Assembly (NCBI RefSeq): GCF_000262755.1
Contig: NZ_AFEU01000002.1
Location: 496,001-560,000 of the forward strand
Origin: Bacillus methanolicus PB1
GTDB lineage: Bacteria > Bacillota > Bacilli > Bacillales > Cytobacillaceae
Length of the DNA: 64,000 nt
Reading direction: 5' to 3'
The translations under genes and the position numbers were made by a program. Below the pieces are notes generated by a model, which was not told where the DNA came from, did not search any database, and worked only from the letters and a program-made list of their open reading frames with translations. Below are positions 28,476-37,714 of the stretch, one piece after another (the first letter of the stretch is position 1; each line of letters opens with the position of its first letter).

Positions 28476-29057
28476 TTGAGTCTGAACCAATTCTCAAAAG
28501 AGGAATTGCAAGAAATGTCTTTCATTGAAATTGCTTATGAACTGTTGAATGAAAAGAAACAAGCATTTCCATTTAAAGACATTGTAGATGAAGTTTCGCA
28601 GCTTCTTGGCCTCAGCGAAGAAGAAGTAAGAGCGAAATTGGCTCAATTCTATACAGATATGAACATAGACGGCCGGTTTATTTCACTTGGAGAAAACCGG
28701 TGGGGACTTCGTGTTTGGTATCCTGTAGATCAGACTGAGGATGAAACGATTACAACCGTTAAGCCTAAAAAGAAAAAAGCGAAGAAGGCTCTTGATGATG
28801 ATCTTGATGTTGATGATTATGACGTCATCGATGAAGACGAAATTGATTACGATGATCTCGATGCGTTTGAAGAAGATGAGGACGAGGAACTTCTTGACGA
28901 CGATTTAATTGATGACGACTTAGATGCTTTAGACGAAGAAGATGACGATGGTGATTTAATAGATAATGAGGATGATTATGGCCTCGATGATGAAGAAGAA
29001 CTGATCGATGATGATGAATTAATCTCTGAAGATTTAGAGGACGAAGAGGATATATAA
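28476..29057 (+). CDS. rpoE: RNA polymerase delta subunit
   Basis: A 193-residue protein. The N-terminal globular domain (about residues 1-95, with LAQFYTDMNIDGRFISLGENRWGL-type sequence) binds RNA polymerase. After a basic PKKKKAKKA patch, the C-terminal half is almost wholly Asp and Glu, as expected. Delta promotes polymerase recycling and displaces nucleic acids in Gram-positive bacteria. The TTG at 28476 follows AAAGGAAG and matches the family N-terminus; the GTG at 28467 overlaps the ribosome site. Confidence 0.95.
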   Translation: MSLNQFSKEELQEMSFIEIAYELLNEKKQAFPFKDIVDEVSQLLGLSEEEVRAKLAQFYTDMNIDGRFISLGENRWGLRVWYPVDQTEDETITTVKPKKKKAKKALDDDLDVDDYDVIDEDEIDYDDLDAFEEDEDEELLDDDLIDDDLDALDEEDDDGDLIDNEDDYGLDDEEELIDDDELISEDLEDEEDI

Positions 29058-29062
29058 TCAGC

Positions 29063-29091
29063 TTGACTTTTTTCGACAAGGCTTGTACAAT
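29063..29091 (+). promoter_or_regulatory. pyrG promoter
   Basis: TTGACT at 29063-29068 and TACAAT at 29086-29091 with a 17-base spacer. Transcription is expected at the GGG of 29099-29101, the run used for reiterative G addition in B. subtilis pyrG. Confidence 0.85.
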
Positions 29092-29098
29092 CTTTTTT

Positions 29099-29175
29099 GG
29101 GCTCTATTAATAAGGAACGGTCTTAAAACAAAGCGGTAAAACGCTCCCTTACAAGATGTAGGAGGAGCGTTTTTT
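29099..29175 (+). promoter_or_regulatory. pyrG CTP-sensing attenuator
   Basis: The transcript would start GGGCTC. At 29138-29175 lies a terminator hairpin (arms ACGCTCC and GGAGCGT, then a T run). Its left arm contains GCTCCCTT, which can pair with a G-extended 5' end. In B. subtilis, low CTP causes extra G addition at this start and the poly-G forms an antiterminator. All parts are visible here. Confidence 0.85.
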
Positions 29176-29231
29176 ATTTTTTTACTTTTAAAGTTTAACT
29201 TTTTTAAGCGGAAAAGGCCCTTAATTAGTTG

Positions 29232-29354
29232 CGCAGTCTAGCTCCAGCGCCTAGCCACTCAAGGTCGCTTCGGTCATGCCAATGAAGTCAAAAATCGACT
29301 TCACTTGCAGGACCGCAAGCAGCTGTCGGGGCTAACCAAGGCGCTTGCGCTTTT
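29232..29354. repeat. Bacillaceae dispersed repeat (GCTCCAGCGCC type)
   Basis: About 123 bp starting CGCAGTCTAGCTCCAGCGCC and ending GCGCTTGCGCTTTT, with internal arms around AAGTCGAT...ATCGACTT-like sequence. I recognise this as a widespread intergenic repeat of Bacillaceae chromosomes, similar in kind to the bcr elements of the B. cereus group. It lies in the pyrG leader. A right-end fragment lies at 46229-46275. Confidence 0.7.
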
Positions 29355-29412
29355 CATTTTATTGAATCGTTTTCCCTGTTTTTAAATTAATTTTTTACTG
29401 ATTAGCCTTTAA

Positions 29413-31062
<1,650 letters not shown>

Positions 31063-31065
31063 TGG

Positions 31066-31124
31066 AAAAAGAGGCTGTCTCATAAGGGTCTGACCCTTAA
31101 GCTTTTGAGATAGCCTCTTTTTTT
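31066..31124 (+). repeat. Minimal GGCTGTCTCA element serving as pyrG terminator, copy 3
   Basis: The shortest copy of the family (59 bp): AAAAAGAGGCTGTCTCA and TGAGATAGCCTCTTTTT flank a single GGGTCTGACCC palindrome. It starts four bases after the pyrG stop and ends in seven T residues, so it is a good Rho-independent terminator. The right arm carries one change that turns a G-C into a G-U pair. Confidence 0.85.
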
Positions 31125-31181
31125 AAAAATTACATACTTTGTACTTGTTTTGTTAGCTTCTTTCAGTTGTTTGAACCATTT

Positions 31182-31481
31182 ATGAGCATTTATTCAGAAA
31201 AATGAGCCTTCATTTTCATTTATGAGCCTTCGTTCGGAAAAATGAGCCTTCAATCAAAAAAATGAGCCTTCATTCGATTTTATGAGCTTTGGTTCAAACA
31301 TATGAGCCTTCGTTTGGAAATATGAGCCTTCGTTTTCATTTATGAGCCTTCGTTCCAAAAAATGAGCCTTCATCCAAATTTATGAGCCTTCATTCACTAA
31401 TATGAGCCTCCATCCTAAATTATGATCCAGCAGCCTCATTAATTAGCCTTCATCCTCATTCATGAACTTTCCAAAATAAAT
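31182..31481. repeat. Tandem array of 15 units, 20-bp period, ATGAGCCTT core
   Basis: Cores begin at 31182, 31202, 31222 and so on to 31462 without a single slip. The consensus is ATGAGCCTTCRTTC plus six A/T-rich bases. The last units decay (ATGATCC, ATTAGCC, ATGAAC). The period is not a multiple of three and every frame is closed, so it is not coding. The array lies between convergent pyrG and ywjG. Confidence 0.9.
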
Positions 31482-31503
31482 CATAAACCTTCGTCAGCAA
31501 GCA

Positions 31504-32025
31504 TCATTCATATTCAGCAATGATTTCATCAATGGTAAATTTAAGCCCGAAGTAAACAAATAACGCAGCGATCGACGCCGGGCAGCCAAACCGGCCGCCT
31601 TCTTCATCGGGAAGCAGACCTTTTACAAGCCTTAAATCGATATGAATATCCGCGAGGCTGGTTAAATCGTCACCGTCTTTTTCTACAGCAGTAGAAACTG
31701 CAACAAAGGGAATATTTTTTTCGGATAAAGTCCGTGCGATCTCAACAGCTTCCTTGTCCAGAGAAAAGCGGGATAATAGCAGAACTCGATCCGTTTCTTG
31801 TATGTCACTAAGATCAGTCCATTTTTTTGCAGAAATCAAAGGTTCGGCACCCTCTATCGCTTCCGCTTCAACAGCAGCCATTTCTTTTAATCCGCAAATA
31901 TAAATAGATCCGTCGCCGACAGCTGCTTGGGCAAGCAAGCGGGCGCCATCCTCAATTGAGAACTCTTCCTTGTCCTGAATTCTATTAAAAAGCCCTGATA
32001 ATTGGGTGGAAAACATTTTCAGCAA
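31504..32025 (-). CDS. ywjG: YwjG family protein (DUF2529, SIS-like fold)
   Basis: A 173-residue protein with alternating helix and strand segments (GDGSIYICGLKEM, RVLLLSRFSLDKEAVEIA, IPFVAVSTA) resembling a sugar-isomerase fold, matching DUF2529/YwjG. Function unknown. The start is a TTG with GGAGG nine bases upstream. It lies divergent from spo0F, as in B. subtilis. Confidence 0.87.
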   Translation of the reverse strand: MLKMFSTQLSGLFNRIQDKEEFSIEDGARLLAQAAVGDGSIYICGLKEMAAVEAEAIEGAEPLISAKKWTDLSDIQETDRVLLLSRFSLDKEAVEIARTLSEKNIPFVAVSTAVEKDGDDLTSLADIHIDLRLVKGLLPDEEGGRFGCPASIAALFVYFGLKFTIDEIIAEYE

Positions 32026-32137
32026 TTGTATTCGCCTCCATCATTCCATTTTCATAAAAAATGCTATTTAATTATAAAATTTTTTTCGGGCGCGGTAAAA
32101 TTTGAATCCGATAAGAAAAAATAACGTCAATAAATAG

Positions 32138-32165
32138 GCAGGAATCATCAGAAAGAAAATAGAAT
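32138..32165 (+). promoter_or_regulatory. Candidate sigma-H promoter of spo0F
   Basis: GCAGGAATC (32138-32146), 14 bases, then AGAAT (32161-32165). This matches RWAGGAXXT-N14-HGAAT at all but two positions with exact spacing. B. subtilis spo0F has a sigma-H promoter, which supports the call. Confidence 0.65.
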
Positions 32166-32244
32166 ATAGCTAATGAAAGTATACATATATATCCGCCAAA
32201 AATCGCTGTCAACAGGGGAAAAAAGATAATAGGAAGGTGAGTTT

Positions 32245-32616
32245 ATGAAAGGAAAAGTGCTAATTGTCGACGATCAGTTTGGTATACGAATACTGTTGAA
32301 TGAAGTGCTGCAAAAAGAAGGATATGATACATACCAGGCCGCAAACGGAGTCCACGCTATTGAAATTGTTACCAAGTACTCCCCGGATCTAGTCCTTTTA
32401 GATATGAAAATTCCCGGAATGGATGGAATCGAAATTTTAAAAAGAATGAAAGTCATTGACCCTGACATCAGAGTCATTATTATGACTGCATACGGCGAAT
32501 TGGATATGATTCAGGAAGCAAAAGAATTGGGTGCTCTCACTCATTTTGCCAAACCGTTTGACATTGATGATATTCGTGCGGCAGTGAAAAAATATATACC
32601 GATTTCGACAAACTAA
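32245..32616 (+). CDS. spo0F: Sporulation phosphorelay response regulator Spo0F
   Basis: A 123-residue stand-alone receiver domain. The acidic pair Asp9-Asp10, phosphorylated Asp53 ([13 protein letters not shown]), Thr81 and Lys103 (HFAKPFD) are all present. It receives phosphate from sporulation kinases and passes it to Spo0B on the way to Spo0A. There is no output domain, as expected. AAGGTGAG precedes the ATG. It is very close to B. subtilis Spo0F throughout. Confidence 0.97.
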   Translation: MKGKVLIVDDQFGIRILLNEVLQKEGYDTYQAANGVHAIEIVTKYSPDLVLLDMKIPGMDGIEILKRMKVIDPDIRVIIMTAYGELDMIQEAKELGALTHFAKPFDIDDIRAAVKKYIPISTN

Positions 32617-32705
32617 ACAGAAATGATGCCAGCGATTGCAGTTCGCCGAATATATAAATAATTTGAAAAATCAAATCTTTAATAGCATTTCTATTTTCTT
32701 TTTGG

Positions 32706-32820
32706 TATGATACAAGTAAAATTCTAAAGGATCGTTTGACTGAGTTTCAAAAGGTACATATTCAAATATGATGCAGGAAAACCTTTATTTGGTTTGTACG
32801 GTTAAAATGAAAACGATCCT
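32706..32820 (+). promoter_or_regulatory. fbaA extended -10 promoter and multi-stem leader
   Basis: TGGTATGAT (32703-32711) is an extended -10. The leader has a perfect 10-bp closing stem, AGGATCGTTT 32728-32737 with AAACGATCCT 32811-32820. Inside are GTAC 32754-32757 with GTAC 32796-32799, a CATAT-TCAA-ATATG hairpin (32757-32769 region), and AAACC 32779-32783 with GGTTT 32791-32795. The closing stem ends about six bases before the GAGGAGG ribosome site. Confidence 0.55.
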
Positions 32821-32839
32821 CTATTGAGGAGGAAGAAAA

Positions 32840-33730
32840 ATGCCTTTAGTTTCAATGACTGAAATGCTGAATAAAGCAAAAGCAGAAGGCTACGCTGTAG
32901 GACAATTTAATTTGAATAATCTTGAGTTTACTCAAGCCATTCTTCTGGCAGCAGAAGAAGAAAAGTCCCCTGTTATTTTAGGCGTTTCTGAAGGAGCCGG
33001 CCGCTACATGGGCGGTTTTAAAACTATTGTCAACATGGTTAAAGGATTAATCGAAGATTATAAAATTACCGTTCCGGTGGCGATTCACCTTGATCACGGT
33101 TCAAGTTTCGAAAAATGTAAAGAAGTGATCGATGCAGGCTTTACTTCCGTTATGATCGATGCTTCCCATCATCCTTTTGAAGAGAACGTTGAAGTGACTA
33201 AAAAAGTAGTAGAATATGCTCATGCGAGAGGCGTTTCTGTTGAAGCTGAACTTGGAACAGTTGGCGGTCAAGAGGATGACGTAATAGCAGACGGAGTAAT
33301 TTACGCAGATCCAAAAGAGTGTGAAGAACTTGTAAAACGTACAGGCATCGATTGCCTTGCTCCTGCATTAGGTTCTGTTCATGGCCCTTATAAAGGGGAG
33401 CCGAATCTTGGTTTTAAGGAAATGGAAGAAATAGGAAAAATTACCGGTGTTCCACTAGTATTGCACGGCGGTACCGGAATTCCATTAAAGGATATTCAAA
33501 GAGCGATTTCCCTTGGTACTGCAAAAATTAATGTAAATACAGAGAACCAAATTGCTTCGGCAAAGAAAGTCCGTGAAGTTCTTGCAGAAAACCCAAATAT
33601 GTACGATCCGCGCAAGTATTTAGGCCCTGCCCGCGATGCAATTAAAGAAACAGTCATCGGCAAAATGCGCGAATTCGGTTCTTCCGGAAAAGCGCAAACC
33701 GAAGAAAACTCTCAGATGATTAAAGCTTGA
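32840..33730 (+). CDS. fbaA: Class II fructose-bisphosphate aldolase
   Basis: A 296-residue zinc-dependent aldolase of glycolysis and gluconeogenesis, splitting fructose 1,6-bisphosphate to DHAP and glyceraldehyde 3-phosphate. Zinc and substrate motifs are visible: HLDHGSS near residue 84, [10 protein letters not shown] near 108, [12 protein letters not shown] near 134, and LHGGTGIP near 210. The C-terminus runs about ten residues past the B. subtilis enzyme. GAGGAGG precedes the ATG. Confidence 0.96.
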   Translation: MPLVSMTEMLNKAKAEGYAVGQFNLNNLEFTQAILLAAEEEKSPVILGVSEGAGRYMGGFKTIVNMVKGLIEDYKITVPVAIHLDHGSSFEKCKEVIDAGFTSVMIDASHHPFEENVEVTKKVVEYAHARGVSVEAELGTVGGQEDDVIADGVIYADPKECEELVKRTGIDCLAPALGSVHGPYKGEPNLGFKEMEEIGKITGVPLVLHGGTGIPLKDIQRAISLGTAKINVNTENQIASAKKVREVLAENPNMYDPRKYLGPARDAIKETVIGKMREFGSSGKAQTEENSQMIKA

Positions 33731-33753
33731 AACCGCCTTTTTTGAGGCGGTTT
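33730..33753 (+). terminator. Terminator of fbaA
   Basis: AAACCGCC and GGCGGTTT are perfect arms starting at the last base of the stop codon. The tail TTTCATTTCATTTTT is T-rich but broken. Confidence 0.75.
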
Positions 33754-33902
33754 CATTTCATTTTTACATGGTTGAACATTTCTTCGAATACTTTTGGAAC
33801 GTGCAGTGTAAAATGTTTTTATAATAATTTAAGGTAATATAATATATTCTATGTAAACTAATGATTCAAAACAGCATCCAACGAAATAAAGGAGGAGTCA
33901 TT

Positions 33903-34550
33903 ATAAAATTTTTTATTGATACCGCTAACATAGATGAAATTCGCGAGGCCCATTCTTTAGGAATTTTATCAGGTGTAACGACAAATCCATCACTTGTTGC
34001 AAAAGAAAAGAACGTTAAGTTTCATGACCGGCTTCGTGAAATTGCAGGTCTTGTTCCCGGTTCTGTCAGTGCTGAAGTCATTGCTCTTGATACGGAAGGA
34101 ATGATCAAAGAAGGAAGAGAACTGGCTTCGATTGCTCCGAATATCACAGTGAAAGTTCCGATGACCCCGGAAAGCTTAAAAGCAGTTCATGCATTGTCAA
34201 AAGAAGGAATTAAAACAAACGTGACCCTTATTTTCAGTGCCAACCAGGCTTTGCTTGCTGCACGTGCAGGTGCAACATATGTTTCTCCGTTCTTAGGACG
34301 ATTGGATGATATAGGACATAACGGCCTTGAGTTAATATCGACAATTGCTGACATTTTTGCGATTCACCAGATTAAAACGGAAATCATTGCGGCGTCCATT
34401 CGCCACCCCCAGCATGTGACCGAAGCGGCACTAAAAGGGGCGCATATTGCGACTTTACCTTACAAAGTCATTCTTCAATTATTTAAACATCCATTAACAG
34501 ATAAAGGGATTGAAGCCTTTTTAGCAGATTGGAAAAAACGCGGGCAATAA
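33903..34550 (+). CDS. tal: Transaldolase (short type), apparent AUA or AUU start
   Basis: About 215 residues of a small transaldolase / fructose-6-phosphate-aldolase-type enzyme. [14 protein letters not shown] at the start, TTNPSLV near residue 25, the Schiff-base lysine in ITVKVPMT near residue 83, and [10 protein letters not shown] near residue 165 are diagnostic. It links the pentose phosphate pathway to glycolysis. The family starts M-K/L-F-F at the place where this gene has ATA AAA TTT TTT. AAAGGAGG at 33888-33895 is seven bases before that ATA and four before an ATT. The only in-frame ATG (33861) is 14 codons earlier with no ribosome site. Confidence 0.85.
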   Translation: MKFFIDTANIDEIREAHSLGILSGVTTNPSLVAKEKNVKFHDRLREIAGLVPGSVSAEVIALDTEGMIKEGRELASIAPNITVKVPMTPESLKAVHALSKEGIKTNVTLIFSANQALLAARAGATYVSPFLGRLDDIGHNGLELISTIADIFAIHQIKTEIIAASIRHPQHVTEAALKGAHIATLPYKVILQLFKHPLTDKGIEAFLADWKKRGQ

Positions 34551-34578
34551 GATTGTGGAATGCGGTCATCAGCCATCC

Positions 34579-34615
34579 GATCAAAAAAATTTAAAAATTA
34601 AATTTTTTTTGGATA
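34579..34615 (+). terminator. Possible terminator of tal
   Basis: The AT-rich arms AAAAAAATTT and AAATTTTTTTT are extended by ATCC and GGAT. The stem is weak in GC. Confidence 0.4.
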
Positions 34616-34736
34616 TCTATACATGTAAAACCGTCATTTCGTGTAAACTATAAACTAGGACAAACTGTCGAAATATACCTTATTTTGTTGGAAAAATATG
34701 ATAATAAGTGTAAAGCAAGGCAGAAGGGAGTCAATA

Positions 34737-36023
34737 ATGGAAAAGCTAAAGATCGCAGGCGGTTATCCGTTAAAAGGTACTGTTCGTATTAGCGGTGCAA
34801 AAAACAGTGCAGTTGCATTGATTCCCGCAACAATTTTAGCTGATTCGCCTGTAACCATTGAAGGTTTGCCTGATATTTCGGATGTTCAAACTTTAAAGGC
34901 TTTGCTTGAGGAAATTGGCGGGAAAGTTGAATTTGCTAATAATGAGATGACTGTTGATCCGTCTTCCATGATTTCTATGCCTTTGCCGAATGGAAAAGTG
35001 AAAAAGCTGAGAGCATCTTATTATCTAATGGGTGCAATGCTGGGCCGCTTTAATAAAGCAGTAATTGGTTTACCCGGCGGGTGCTATCTCGGTCCGCGCC
35101 CGATTGACCAGCATATTAAAGGATTCGAAGCGCTCGGTGCAAAGGTTACCAATGAGCAGGGTGCCATCTATTTGCGAGCCGATGAACTCAAGGGAGCGCG
35201 TATCTATTTGGATGTTGTCAGTGTAGGGGCAACCATAAATATTATGCTTGCTGCTGTCCGTGCAAAGGGCCGGACAATCATTGAAAATGCCGCAAAGGAA
35301 CCGGAAATTATTGACGTAGCAACTTTGCTGACCAATATGGGCGCGAAAATTAAAGGTGCCGGAACGGATGTTATTCGCATTGACGGAGTGGAACAGCTTC
35401 ATGGCTGCCGGCATACAATCATACCTGACCGGATTGAAGCCGGAACGTATTTAATTCTTGGAGCCGCTGTCGGAGACGGAGTCCTTATTGACAATGTGAT
35501 TCCGAACCATCTTGAATCGCTGATTGCCAAATTAAGGGAAATGGGTGTCGAGGTCGAGTCAGGAGATGACCAAGTCTTTGTTTCTCCTGCGGAAAAATTG
35601 AAAGCAGTCGATATTAAGACGCTTGTTTATCCCGGTTTCCCGACAGATCTTCAACAGCCGTTTACATCATTGCTGACGAAAGCAGAAGGGACAAGTGTTG
35701 TCACAGATACAATATATAGCGCCCGCTTTAAACATATTGACGAACTTAGGAGAATGAATGCTAATATTAAGGTGGAAGGCCGTTCAGCAATAGTAAACGG
35801 GCCTGTGCGTCTTCAAGGGGCAAAAGTGAAAGCCAGTGACCTCAGGGCTGGCGCCGCTCTTGTTATAGCCGGGCTTATGGCAGAAGGGATTACAGAAATA
35901 ACCGGCATTGAGCATATTGACAGGGGCTACAGCCACCTTGTCGAAAAACTAAATGGCCTCGGTGCGGCGGTATGGCGGGAAGATTTAAGCCAGGAAGAAA
36001 AAGAACAAATGGAAAATGCTTGA
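34737..36023 (+). CDS. murA: UDP-GlcNAc 1-carboxyvinyltransferase
   Basis: A 428-residue enzyme of the first committed step of peptidoglycan synthesis, adding enolpyruvate to UDP-N-acetylglucosamine. SGAKNSAV near residue 20 and the loop with the catalytic, fosfomycin-sensitive cysteine, [13 protein letters not shown] near residue 116, are present. Position between tal and glpX matches the second Bacillus paralogue (murZ/murAB). The ATG at 34737 follows AGAAGGGAG; the in-frame ATG at 34698 has no ribosome site. Confidence 0.94.
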   Translation: MEKLKIAGGYPLKGTVRISGAKNSAVALIPATILADSPVTIEGLPDISDVQTLKALLEEIGGKVEFANNEMTVDPSSMISMPLPNGKVKKLRASYYLMGAMLGRFNKAVIGLPGGCYLGPRPIDQHIKGFEALGAKVTNEQGAIYLRADELKGARIYLDVVSVGATINIMLAAVRAKGRTIIENAAKEPEIIDVATLLTNMGAKIKGAGTDVIRIDGVEQLHGCRHTIIPDRIEAGTYLILGAAVGDGVLIDNVIPNHLESLIAKLREMGVEVESGDDQVFVSPAEKLKAVDIKTLVYPGFPTDLQQPFTSLLTKAEGTSVVTDTIYSARFKHIDELRRMNANIKVEGRSAIVNGPVRLQGAKVKASDLRAGAALVIAGLMAEGITEITGIEHIDRGYSHLVEKLNGLGAAVWREDLSQEEKEQMENA

Positions 36024-36076
36024 TCCGGTTCTTCCAAAACGACTGACAGGAACAAACATCATGGGGGAGGAACTTA

Positions 36077-37045
36077 ATGATGGAAAGAAGTTTAACAATG
36101 GAGCTTGTCCGAGTTACCGAAGCGGCGGCCCTTGCTTCGGCCCGCTTGATGGGCCGGGGAAAAAAAGATGAAGCTGATGAAGCGGCAACATCGGCAATGA
36201 GAGATGTTTTTGATACGGTGCCAATGAAAGGGACGGTTGTAATTGGAGAAGGGGAAATGGATGAGGCTCCGATGCTTTATATCGGCGAAAAGCTCGGTAC
36301 AGGTTATGGACCGCGGGTAGATATTGCCGTTGATCCGCTTGAAGGCACCAATATCGTCGCATCAGGAGGATGGAATGCCCTAGCTATTTTGGCTGTAGCT
36401 GATCACGGAAACCTGCTTCATGCACCTGATATGTATATGGATAAAATTGCAGTAGGTCCTGAAGCAGTTGGAATGATCGATATTAACGCACCTGTTTTGG
36501 ATAATTTGAAAGCGGTAGCAAAAGCAAAAAACAAAGATATTGAAGATTTAGTGGCAACAGTGTTAAATCGTCCGCGGCACGCGCATATTATTGCCCAGCT
36601 TCGCGATGCAGGAGCGAGAATTAAGCTGATCAATGACGGGGACGTTGCCGGGGCGATCAATACTGCGTTTGAGTCAACCGGGGTTGATATTTTATTCGGT
36701 TCTGGCGGAGCACCGGAAGGAGTGCTGTCTGCAGTAGCGCTGAAATGCCTTGGCGGCGAGATGCAAGGAAGGCTGCTGCCGCAAAATGATGCAGAGGCAG
36801 AGCGGTGTAAAAAAATGGGGCTTGATGTCAATAAAGTGCTGCGCATGGAAGACTTTGTAAAAGGGGATGACGCGATCTTTGCAGCAACCGGCGTTACAGA
36901 CGGAGAACTGCTTCGCGGCGTACAATTTAAAGGCTCATATGGCTCAACGCATTCCGTTGTGATGCGTGCAAAATCAGGAACAGTGCGCTTCATCGAAGGC
37001 CGGCACAGCTTGAAAAAGAAACCTAACTTAGTGATCAAACCTTAA
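36077..37045 (+). CDS. glpX: Class II fructose-1,6-bisphosphatase
   Basis: A 322-residue GlpX-type phosphatase of gluconeogenesis. The metal and phosphate motifs [11 protein letters not shown] near residue 58 and VDPLEGTN near residue 84 are clear. Two adjacent ATG codons (36077, 36080) follow GGGGGAGG; the second gives the usual MERSL start, so the true start may be one codon later. It lies 53 bases after murA, probably co-transcribed. Confidence 0.94.
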   Translation: MMERSLTMELVRVTEAAALASARLMGRGKKDEADEAATSAMRDVFDTVPMKGTVVIGEGEMDEAPMLYIGEKLGTGYGPRVDIAVDPLEGTNIVASGGWNALAILAVADHGNLLHAPDMYMDKIAVGPEAVGMIDINAPVLDNLKAVAKAKNKDIEDLVATVLNRPRHAHIIAQLRDAGARIKLINDGDVAGAINTAFESTGVDILFGSGGAPEGVLSAVALKCLGGEMQGRLLPQNDAEAERCKKMGLDVNKVLRMEDFVKGDDAIFAATGVTDGELLRGVQFKGSYGSTHSVVMRAKSGTVRFIEGRHSLKKKPNLVIKP

Positions 37046-37078
37046 AATTTCTAAAAACGCCGCTATTCCTTACACCAT

Positions 37079-37325
37079 GAGGCTTTATCATAAGGGCCTG
37101 ACCTCATGTGCATTTATCAATATATAGCACATTTATCCAACATTATGTCCTAAATATTGTGTTATGGGGTCTGACCTTAGGCTTTTTATACGAAAATGTC
37201 CGGTAAATAGCAAAAAAAGCAACAACCTTTGACCCGCTAATTTCATTAAAAATTGCAGGTCAAAGGTCGAAAACATTTTCATTCATCGTGGTGGCTGATA
37301 TGCCATGTAGGTTTGAGACAGCCTT
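37079..37325. repeat. GGCTGTCTCA element, full long form with tail, copy 4
   Basis: A 247-bp copy with the central ATGTGCATTTATCAATATAT module of the 39.5 kb copy plus the tail of the 15.2 kb copy (arms ACCTTTGACC and GGTCAAAGGT). The left end has decayed to GAGGCTTTATCA, while the right end TTTGAGACAGCC is intact. It lies between glpX and the rho promoter. Confidence 0.85.
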
Positions 37326-37449
37326 CTCTATTTCTTTTCCTCAAAACCCCTTGTAAAAAATAAGTTGATTAAATTTAAAGAAAAAGGGTAAAATATAATT
37401 TGTTTTAGCGAATTTAACAGCATTTATATTAAGGCTCCTTTTGCTGCTA

Positions 37450-37479
37450 TTGCTAACATGGGAACGTTCGTTCTATAAT
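37450..37479 (+). promoter_or_regulatory. Candidate rho promoter with LexA-like box
   Basis: TTGCTA at 37450-37455 and TATAAT at 37474-37479 with an 18-base spacer. Its end is GAACGTTCGTTC (37462-37473), which fits the GAAC-N4-GTTC core of Bacillus LexA sites. Another possible promoter (TTGATT-N18-TAAAAT) lies at 37365-37394. Confidence 0.4.
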
Positions 37480-37616
37480 AAACATGATATTCTATAGATT
37501 TCTAAATTGCCGTGAATGTACGCTTTGTTTGACGGGAACAGACACAAGCAGCCCGCAGTTTTTCTAAAAGCAGCAATCTTTTGAAAATAGCGTCTTCATT
37601 AACCCTCTAGTTGGTG

Positions 37617-37676
37617 AAAACTTATCTTCTTTTTCCATCCATATCTTCTTAAAACCAATCTCTAAAAAATTCATAT
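37617..37676 (+). promoter_or_regulatory. G-free, pyrimidine-rich stretch in the rho leader
   Basis: Sixty consecutive bases without a single G, rich in C and T (CTTATCTTCTTTTTCCATCC region), ending about 40 bases before the rho start. This is the composition Rho needs to load, and B. subtilis rho is autoregulated through its leader, so a rut-like site is likely. Confidence 0.5.
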
Positions 37677-37714
37677 GGAGGAAATAATCGAATACGGTAA
37701 AGCGTGGTGTCTAA

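Noticed and set aside
28825-29079. Minus-strand histidine-rich open frame
   Set aside because: It is the reverse of the Asp/Glu-rich tail of rpoE; the low-complexity coding keeps the opposite frame open.
31182-31481. CRISPR array
   Set aside because: The period is 20 bp with a nine-base core and no unique 30-bp spacers, no leader and no cas genes; the same holds for the arrays at 43.8, 47.8 and 54.7 kb.
33861-33902. ATG at 33861 as the transaldolase start
   Set aside because: No ribosome site, unrelated extra residues, and the strong AAAGGAGG would then be inside the gene; kept only as an alternative.
34666-34672. Spo0A box (TGTCGAA) upstream of murA
   Set aside because: A seven-base match is expected several times by chance in this window, and no second box or sporulation link supports it.
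37482-37565. 27-codon frame in the rho leader
   Set aside because: ATG at 37484 has no ribosome site; it is more likely untranslated leader.
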